Shown here: piece by piece, positions 1 to 3,999 of the stretch
How positions within the stretch are numbered: position 1 is the stretch's first letter
Layout: each line of letters opens with the position of its first letter
The notes under the pieces: generated by a model
Told to the model about the DNA's origin: nothing
Seen by the model: only the letters and a program-made list of their open reading frames with translations
The model's database searches: none
From: Rhodospirillaceae bacterium
Lineage (GTDB): Bacteria > Pseudomonadota > Alphaproteobacteria > UBA11073
DNA length: 6,445 bases
Direction: 5' to 3'
NCBI GenBank assembly: GCA_003536545.1
Contig: DPZW01000087.1
Location: 1 to 6,445 of the forward strand
Translations under genes and position numbers: made by a program

Positions 1-113
1 ATAAAAATATCGCTTCCTGCGCCATTCGCATCAGCGGTGGCTGGAATTCCAACGAGAAAGATTTTCAGGAATTTGCCCGTATTTATATTGATATGGCGAA
101 AAGGCTTGCGTAA
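1..113 (+). CDS. Cysteine desulfurase (NifS/IscS-like), C-terminal end only
   Basis: Reading from base 3, 36 codons run to a TAA at 111-113; the gene begins before the window. The visible end has an AIRISGGWNS motif followed by KDFQEFARIY. This matches the C-terminal end of class V aminotransferase-fold cysteine desulfurases, where an S-[AL]-[IL]-R-[IV]-S strand is followed by a short W/N/T segment and a D..F helix. Such enzymes use PLP to take sulfur from cysteine as an enzyme-bound persulfide for Fe-S cluster assembly. The catalytic cysteine loop and PLP lysine lie outside the window, so activity cannot be judged. The ferredoxin gene follows after 22 bases with its own ribosome binding site, so the two are probably one operon, which supports the Fe-S assignment. 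The subfamily (IscS, SufS or another) cannot be decided from this fragment. Confidence 0.72.
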   Translation, partial: KNIASCAIRISGGWNSNEKDFQEFARIYIDMAKRLA

Positions 114-121
114 AACGCGGC

Positions 122-126
122 AGGAG
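122..126 (+). promoter_or_regulatory. Ribosome binding site of the ferredoxin gene
   Basis: AGGAG lies 9 bases before the ATG at 136. It decides the ferredoxin start: an in-frame ATG at 37 would add 33 residues with no resemblance to ferredoxins and would overlap the end of the desulfurase gene. Confidence 0.75.
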
Positions 127-135
127 AAAAAATAT

Positions 136-465
136 ATGCCTAAAATGACATTCGTCGAGAAAGACGGCACGCGCAAAGAAGTCGAAGTAACCGAGGGCCT
201 GACGGTCCTTGAAGCCGCGCGCAAATATAACGTGGACCTTGAAGGCGCATGCGAAGGCTCACTCGCCTGCTCGACCTGCCATGTGGTGGTGGACCCTGAA
301 TTTTACGACCAGCTGCCCGAAGCCACCGAAGACGAAGAAGACATGCTCGATCTCGCCTTCGGCCTCACCAAAACTTCTCGCCTGGGCTGCCAGATCTGCA
401 TGAAGCCGGAAATTGATGGTCTGGTGGTGACGCTGCCGTCATCCACGCGGAACGCGCAATCATAA
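136..465 (+). CDS. fdx: ISC-type [2Fe-2S] ferredoxin (adrenodoxin/Yah1-like)
   Basis: A 109-residue adrenodoxin-type ferredoxin, normal length for the family. The cluster ligands are Cys39, Cys45, Cys48 and Cys85 (C-x5-C-x2-C-x36-C), in the contexts ACEGSLACSTC and RLGCQIC. A fifth cysteine, Cys88, follows the last ligand by three residues, as in the LGCQIC of mammalian adrenodoxin. Residues 64-75 are an acidic stretch (TEDEEDMLDLAF) that in this family docks to redox partners. The tail IDGLVVTLPSSTRN resembles the end of mitochondrial ISC ferredoxins. In the cytosol such proteins pass single electrons from a ferredoxin reductase to the desulfurase-scaffold complex to reduce sulfane sulfur. 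The cysteine desulfurase just upstream, in the same probable operon, supports that role. The start at 136 is chosen from the AGGAG site and family length. The gene ends inside the convergent aroB stop region. Confidence 0.95.
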   Translation: MPKMTFVEKDGTRKEVEVTEGLTVLEAARKYNVDLEGACEGSLACSTCHVVVDPEFYDQLPEATEDEEDMLDLAFGLTKTSRLGCQICMKPEIDGLVVTLPSSTRNAQS

Positions 466-1548
466 CACCGCGCGCACCGCATTTTCATCCACGGATTTTT
501 CCACAAAGGCTTCGCCGATCCCCTTCAGCAAAATCAGATTCATTTTGCCACCGGAATTTTTCTTGTCCGCGCGCATGCGGGCGATGACGTCATCGGCTTT
601 GAAATCACCGTAAAATTTCGGATCGGTGGGCATGCCGACATGCCCCAGATGCGCCGCCACGCGCGTGGCGATACCGCCCGAACAAAAACCCAGATGCGCG
701 GATAATTGTGCAGCCTTGATCAATCCCAATGCCACTGCTTCGCCATGCAATAACGCACCGGAATAACCCGCCAGCGCTTCATAGGCATGGGCAAAGGTAT
801 GGCCCAAATTTAACAGCGCGCGCAGACCGGTTTGCTCTTCGGGATCCTGCTCCACAATTTTGGCTTTATTCGCGCAGGAACGATGAATGGCATAGGTCAA
901 TGCATCCGCGTCCAGTGCCAATAATTTTTCACCGTTATTTTCACACCACCCGTAAAATTCTGCATCATTGATCAAACCGTATTTCACAATTTCTGCATAG
1001 CCCGCCAGCAGTTCACGGCGCGACAGCGTTTGCAGAACATCGGGATCAATCACCACCAATGACGGATGATGAAACGCACCGACCAGATTTTTGCCTTCAG
1101 GCAAATTAATGCCGGTCTTGCCGCCCACAGAACTATCCACCTGCGCCAATAACGTGGTTGGCATTTGCACAAAACGTATCCCGCGCAACGCGGTCGCCGC
1201 CACAAATCCGGCCAGATCGCCCAACACGCCGCCACCCAGCGCGATAATCATGCTATGGCGGTCTGCACCGCCGCGCATTAATGCCCGCATCACAGTTTCC
1301 ATTTCAGCAAAAGATTTACTCGCCTCGCCCGCCGGCACGACAATCGGCGGCGCCATATCAATCGCCGCCGCACGCAAAGACGCGATGAGAGGCATCACAT
1401 AATGCTGGGCACAGTTTTCATCAGTTACAATAAAAACCCGCGGCGGCGCAAATGATTTGGTCAAGGCACCGACGCTGGCCAGCATCCCTGCGCCAATATG
1501 AATGTCATAGGCGTGGCCTGTAAGTTTAATGTGAATGGGTTTTGTCAT
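460..1548 (-). CDS. aroB: 3-dehydroquinate synthase
   Basis: Encodes 362 residues, the usual AroB length. The enzyme converts DAHP to 3-dehydroquinate, step 2 of the shikimate pathway, in the cytosol using NAD+ and a divalent metal. The Rossmann-like N-terminal half carries the NAD-binding GGGVLGDLAGF (105-115), then the strongly conserved block QMPTTLLAQVDSSVGGKTGIN (starting at 128). Family metal ligands are present: Glu186 in GYAEIVKYGLI, His250 in LNLGHTFAHA and His268 in LLHGEAV. Lys144 and Lys153 lie in the conserved substrate-binding segments. The C-terminal helical domain is complete. The ATG at 1546-1548 overlaps the aroK stop as ATGA, and only a weak Shine-Dalgarno is visible, so translation is probably coupled to aroK. 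The 3' end overlaps the convergent ferredoxin stop by 6 bases, leaving no room for a terminator between them. Confidence 0.97.
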   Translation of the reverse strand: MTKPIHIKLTGHAYDIHIGAGMLASVGALTKSFAPPRVFIVTDENCAQHYVMPLIASLRAAAIDMAPPIVVPAGEASKSFAEMETVMRALMRGGADRHSMIIALGGGVLGDLAGFVAATALRGIRFVQMPTTLLAQVDSSVGGKTGINLPEGKNLVGAFHHPSLVVIDPDVLQTLSRRELLAGYAEIVKYGLINDAEFYGWCENNGEKLLALDADALTYAIHRSCANKAKIVEQDPEEQTGLRALLNLGHTFAHAYEALAGYSGALLHGEAVALGLIKAAQLSAHLGFCSGGIATRVAAHLGHVGMPTDPKFYGDFKADDVIARMRADKKNSGGKMNLILLKGIGEAFVEKSVDENAVRAVL

Positions 1549-2180
1549 TGTTCGCTACCAAAGCCTGAATTTGTTTTTTGTGCAATGGCATAGGCATGCA
1601 AACGGTCCAGCACCACATCCAATGTCTGCCAGCGGCTGTAATTGTCCGTATCCACCGTCAGCGTTGCCTCAGCATATAATGGATAACGTTTTTCCATCAG
1701 CTCCGCCAACACGGCGCGTGGATTTTCAGTTTGCAGCAGTGGGCGATGTTTGCTGCGCTGGGTACGGTCAACAATCGTATCCAATGTCGCGCGCAGCCAA
1801 ACCGATACCGCGCAGCCATTAATCAATTCGCGCGTGGCCGCCTGCACAAAGGCCCCCCCGCCCGTGGCCAAAACCATCGGCCCGCCTTCCAGAATTTCGC
1901 CAATCACGCGGCGTTCCAATTCGCGGAATTTTTCCTCGCCAAAACGGTCAAAGATTTCTGTAATCACTAGCCCGCCCACTTTTTCAATTTCCGCATCGGA
2001 ATCCCGGAACGGCAGGCCCAGCTTTTCCGCCAGGGCCTGACCCAGTTGCGTCTTGCCCACACCCATCAATCCAACCAATACAATCGGCTTCTCAAGCCAT
2101 TTGATATCAGCCAGATATTTCGCATAGGCCCCGATGGGCTGGCGTTCAGGTTTTTCCGGGAAATGATTGCTTCGCTTCAT
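1545..2180 (-). CDS. aroK: Shikimate kinase
   Basis: Phosphorylates shikimate at the 3-hydroxyl with ATP (step 5 of the shikimate pathway); a P-loop kinase of the NMP-kinase fold. Numbered from the ATG at 2180 (211 residues), it shows the Walker A loop GLMGVGKT (37-44), the shikimate-binding DSD (60-62), the FRELE arginine (Arg86), the glycine-rich GGG (107-109) and the lid HRPLL with Arg146. The end overlaps aroB by 4 bases (ATGA), the classic aroK-aroB operon. The start is uncertain. In-frame candidates are TTG at 2216, ATG at 2198 and ATG at 2180, and none has a clear Shine-Dalgarno. The shortest is chosen because shikimate kinases rarely have more than about 40 residues before the P-loop and because it leaves most room for a control region facing the divergent gene. 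Even so, the N-terminal 30 or so residues are an extension beyond the core fold. Confidence 0.93.
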   Translation of the reverse strand: MKRSNHFPEKPERQPIGAYAKYLADIKWLEKPIVLVGLMGVGKTQLGQALAEKLGLPFRDSDAEIEKVGGLVITEIFDRFGEEKFRELERRVIGEILEGGPMVLATGGGAFVQAATRELINGCAVSVWLRATLDTIVDRTQRSKHRPLLQTENPRAVLAELMEKRYPLYAEATLTVDTDNYSRWQTLDVVLDRLHAYAIAQKTNSGFGSEQ

Positions 2181-2197
2181 CAAATATGGTTTACCCA

Positions 2198-2203
2198 TAG
2201 AAT
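2198..2203 (+). promoter_or_regulatory. Possible -10 box for the small membrane peptide/lipoprotein unit
   Basis: TAGAAT differs from the TATAAT consensus at one position and lies about 22 bases before the ATG at 2226, so a transcript would have a short leader. The -35 match is poor (TTCATC at 2176-2181, spacer 16). It lies inside the region that may encode the N-terminus of aroK. By eye only. Confidence 0.25.
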
Positions 2204-2214
2204 GCGTTCTGGCC

Positions 2215-2223
2215 AAGGTGGAG
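2215..2223 (+). promoter_or_regulatory. Ribosome binding site of the 43-residue peptide gene
   Basis: AAGGTGGAG resembles the AAGGAGG consensus and ends 2 bases before the ATG at 2226-2228, with AAGG 7 bases from it. It is one of the better Shine-Dalgarno sequences in the window and supports translation of this short frame. Confidence 0.55.
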
Positions 2224-2225
2224 TT

Positions 2226-2357
2226 ATGCTGAGATATCTATTTGTTGCCTTATTGGTGGCAATTATTGGCGGCATCGCCGTCCTTGCTTTTTGGCGCATT
2301 CCCGCGCCTGCAAAACCAACCGAAGTGGTAATTTCCAATGATCGTTTCAAACTTTAA
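2226..2357 (+). CDS. Small single-pass membrane peptide, 43 residues, unknown function
   Basis: The frame runs from ATG 2226 to TAA 2355-2357. The peptide has a positively charged N-terminus (Arg3), one hydrophobic helix at about residues 4-22 with a GG in its middle, and a 20-residue polar tail starting WRIPAPAK and ending NDRFKL. This predicts a signal-anchored inner-membrane peptide with its tail in the periplasm; no lipobox or clear signal-peptidase I site is seen. A tail of the form W.IP.P..P.E.VI..DRF resembles, from memory, small uncharacterised peptides of Rhodospirillales; this was not checked. Its own ribosome binding site, the membrane-type composition and a 20-base overlap with the lipoprotein start support a real gene coupled to the next. 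It runs divergently from aroK. Automatic pipelines could miss it because of its length. Confidence 0.62.
   Translation: MLRYLFVALLVAIIGGIAVLAFWRIPAPAKPTEVVISNDRFKL
2235..2262 (-). promoter_or_regulatory. Possible aroK-aroB promoter
   Basis: On the minus strand TTGCCA (complement of 2257-2262) matches five of six -35 consensus bases. TAGATA (complement of 2235-2240) is a weak -10 after a 16-base spacer. Transcription would start near 2228, upstream of all candidate aroK starts. The element lies within the coding sequence of the divergent small peptide. Weak evidence, by eye only. Confidence 0.2.
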
Positions 2358-3375
2358 AACCCTTTTCGCGCTGGGTGCGGTCTTGCTGCTCTCGGCCTGC
2401 GTGCCGCCGCCTGCGGGCGGTGAGATGAATGCGGCCAAAAACCATGAAATGCCGCCCATCGCAGAAACCAAAACCGTTCCGGTTGAAGAAGCCGCTTTGC
2501 CTGAAACCAAACCTGCCGAGGCTCCGGCTGTCGCAACCGGTGAAGTGCGCACGCGCAGCTCTGCACAAATCCGCATGGCGCGCCAACCGGCAGATGAAAT
2601 TTCTTTGTGGCAGACCGAAGAAGATGAAAATGCCGGTGCAGACCGCGGCATCTGGGATGGCGCGCGCGGCAAGGATGTGGTGACGATTTTACCAACACTC
2701 GTGAATAGTGACAACAAGCGCGTACAAAATCTGATCCGCCACATCGCCATGTCGGCTGTTTATATTCCCGAAGGTATGGATGGGATGGCTTATACACAAT
2801 GGCGCGCTGATGTGCTGGCAGCACAAAACCGTTATGCGGATGCGTCGCGTTTGCTGAACGTGGCACGTATTGGCCGTGATGACAGCCGTGATGTGGAATC
2901 GCGCATCGCGCTGCAGCTTGCCAATAACCAGACTGAAAGCGCATGCCTGGAAGCCATGGCGACGCGTAATACGCAAGGCAATAGTTTCTGGCAAGGACTG
3001 GAAGTTTTATGCGCGAATACACTTGGCGATGCTGAAACTGCCAATAAATTGCGCGAAAATCTGCCGGATGGCGAAATGAAATTGGCTGCAGAAAAAATGG
3101 GGAATAGCAAAAATAATGCGGCTCTGCGTGCGGCACTCGTCAGCGCGGCGGCCATTAACCCTGACAATAAACCGCTGGCCGATAACGAAGAATTACTGCG
3201 CCGCCTCAAGCGTTTAATGTATGAAATCAATGATGACGAAGAAAACCGCGAAGGCATGATTGCCGCCAATAAAGGTCAATTGATGCTGCTGGCACTGGGC
3301 GCGTTGTCTGCCGATAAAAAAGGCGAAGATACGGACAAAGTGACTAAGCAGGCTTTGGAGATGGCTGGGGTTTAA
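2338..3375 (+). CDS. Predicted lipoprotein with helical C-terminal region, unknown function
   Basis: A 345-residue protein I cannot name. Residues 1-20 are a lipoprotein signal peptide: short polar start with Lys8, a hydrophobic core, then lipobox LSAC with Cys21 as the lipidation site. Val22 follows rather than Asp, so outer-membrane sorting is expected if Escherichia coli Lol rules apply. Residues 22-70 are a Pro/Ala/Glu-rich flexible linker. From about 113 to the end the sequence looks all-helical, with A-rich helix pairs (RADVLAAQNRYADASRLLNVA, DAETANKLRENLPD) like TPR-type solenoids, but no clean TPR consensus. Cys203 and Cys225 (the latter in FWQGLEVLC) could form a periplasmic disulfide. 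From memory, the ACLE...FW..L..C segment resembles part of longer uncharacterised alphaproteobacterial proteins; unverified. The start overlaps the small peptide gene by 20 bases behind a weak GAAGTGG, suggesting coupling. The only start that keeps the signal peptide is this one. Confidence 0.8.
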   Translation: MIVSNFKTLFALGAVLLLSACVPPPAGGEMNAAKNHEMPPIAETKTVPVEEAALPETKPAEAPAVATGEVRTRSSAQIRMARQPADEISLWQTEEDENAGADRGIWDGARGKDVVTILPTLVNSDNKRVQNLIRHIAMSAVYIPEGMDGMAYTQWRADVLAAQNRYADASRLLNVARIGRDDSRDVESRIALQLANNQTESACLEAMATRNTQGNSFWQGLEVLCANTLGDAETANKLRENLPDGEMKLAAEKMGNSKNNAALRAALVSAAAINPDNKPLADNEELLRRLKRLMYEINDDEENREGMIAANKGQLMLLALGALSADKKGEDTDKVTKQALEMAGV

Positions 3376-3380
3376 TGCCT

Positions 3381-3390
3381 TGCATTCAGT
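3381..3390 (+). repeat. 10-base direct repeat, copy 1
   Basis: TGCATTCAGT, identical to 3430-3439. The two copies lie 49 bases apart on either side of the terminator, each just beyond a stop codon. Origin unknown; a small duplication or chance are both possible. Confidence 0.5.
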
Positions 3391-3394
3391 TAAC

Positions 3395-3422
3395 AAAAAA
3401 CGCGGCAATGCCGCGTTTTTTT
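3395..3422. terminator. Bidirectional intrinsic terminator
   Basis: Stem CGCGGC (3401-3406), loop AAT (3407-3409), stem GCCGCG (3410-3415), preceded by six A (3395-3400) and followed by seven T (3416-3422). A GC-rich stem with a U-tract on both strands should end both the rightward lipoprotein transcript and the leftward greA transcript. It lies 19 bases after the lipoprotein stop and 19 bases after the greA stop. Confidence 0.92.
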
Positions 3423-3429
3423 ATCACTA

Positions 3430-3439
3430 TGCATTCAGT
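3430..3439 (+). repeat. 10-base direct repeat, copy 2
   Basis: TGCATTCAGT, the second copy of 3381-3390. It ends 2 bases from the greA stop and also lies inside a small inverted repeat (TCACT 3424-3428 with AGTGA 3437-3441), which may be incidental. Confidence 0.5.
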
Positions 3440-3441
3440 GA

Positions 3442-3924
3442 CTATTTGTATTGCACCTTAGCGATCTCATAAAGTTTCGAGCCACGAGGCGTGACGACTT
3501 CCACAGACGCGCCTTGCGATTTACCGATGAGTGCGCGGGCCACTGGTGACGTGATGGAAATTCTTCCCTTGGAAATGTCCGCCTCGAACTCACCCACGAT
3601 CTGATAGACGACTTTTTCATCTGTATCCTCGTCGATCAATGTCACCGTCGCGCCGAATTTAATTTGCTTGCCAGACAGTTTAGATGGATCAATCACTTCC
3701 GCGCGGCTGATTTTATCTTCCAGCTCCAGAATACGGCCCTCAATAAAGCTCTGACGCTCACGCGCCGCGTGATACTCGGCATTCTCTGACAGGTCGCCAT
3801 GCTCGCGCGCCTCGGCAATCGCCTTGATGACTTCCTGGCGGTCGGTATGCTTGAGCTGACGAAGTTCTTCCTCAAGCGAGGTAAAGCCGCCTTCGGTCAT
3901 CGGTACTTTTTGGACTGCGGACAT
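3442..3924 (-). CDS. greA: Transcription elongation factor GreA
   Basis: A 160-residue protein, close to the usual 158. GreA enters the secondary channel of stalled RNA polymerase and stimulates cleavage of backtracked RNA. The N-terminal coiled coil (about 12-80) carries the tip motif EHGDLSENAEYHAARERQSF (from 41), with the catalytic acidic residues Asp44 and Glu47. The C-terminal FKBP-like domain (about 85-160) includes the ISITSPVARALIGK strand-helix. The ATG at 3924 is chosen because AGGATAGGA lies 3 bases upstream and KVPMT follows at residues 6-10, as in alphaproteobacterial GreA. An in-frame ATG at 3990 would add 22 residues of unrelated sequence. The gene lies 75 bases downstream of carB on the same strand, a frequent alphaproteobacterial arrangement. 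It may be read from carB, from its own promoter, or both. The terminator at 3395-3422 ends it. Confidence 0.97.
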   Translation of the reverse strand: MSAVQKVPMTEGGFTSLEEELRQLKHTDRQEVIKAIAEAREHGDLSENAEYHAARERQSFIEGRILELEDKISRAEVIDPSKLSGKQIKFGATVTLIDEDTDEKVVYQIVGEFEADISKGRISITSPVARALIGKSQGASVEVVTPRGSKLYEIAKVQYK

Positions 3925-3927
3925 TTT

Positions 3928-3936
3928 TCCTATCCT
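3928..3936 (-). promoter_or_regulatory. Ribosome binding site of greA
   Basis: The minus strand reads AGGATAGGA followed by AAA and the ATG at 3924. The first AGGA is at a usual spacing. It fixes the start at 3924 over the in-frame ATG at 3990. Confidence 0.65.
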
Positions 3937-3951
3937 GGATTGAATTACAGA

Positions 3952-3983
3952 GCCAGCGAAGCTAGCAAAACCCCATGGGTTTT
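3952..3983 (-). other. Two abutting hairpins in the carB-greA gap
   Basis: In the minus-strand transcript, AAAACCC pairs with GGGTTTT around an ATG loop (3967-3983). It is followed directly by GCTAGC, loop TTC, GCTGGC (3952-3966, one G-U pair). The first could be a weak, leaky terminator after carB (only three GC pairs and a four-base U run); the second has no U-tract. Either or both could reduce read-through into greA or protect the carB 3' end. Confidence 0.35.
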
Positions 3984-3987
3984 TCAA
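3959..3987 (-). promoter_or_regulatory. Possible greA promoter
   Basis: On the minus strand TTGAAA (complement of 3982-3987) matches four of six -35 consensus bases. TAGCTT (complement of 3959-3964) is a weak -10, and the spacer is exactly 17 bases. Predicted start near 3952, giving a leader of about 28 bases. The spacer contains the inverted repeat at 3967-3983. By eye only. Confidence 0.28.
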
Positions 3988-3999
3988 CAAAAAGTGATT

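Noticed and set aside
37..135. In-frame upstream extension of the ferredoxin from ATG 37
   Set aside because: It overlaps the end of the desulfurase frame, adds residues unlike any ferredoxin, and the ATG at 136 has a proper AGGAG.
2250..2750. Second antisense frame (166 codons) over the lipoprotein and small peptide genes
   Set aside because: Ser/Ala-rich shadow of the Pro/Ala/Glu linker; no independent evidence of coding.
2354..3136. Open frame of about 260 codons antisense to the lipoprotein gene
   Set aside because: The composition is rich in His, Arg, Pro and Cys with no motif or plausible fold, and the opposite strand has a clear signal peptide and lipobox; it is a shadow.
3925..3990. 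GreA starting 22 codons earlier, at ATG 3990
   Set aside because: The extra residues do not match GreA and would include the ribosome binding site and hairpins; family length fits the start at 3924.
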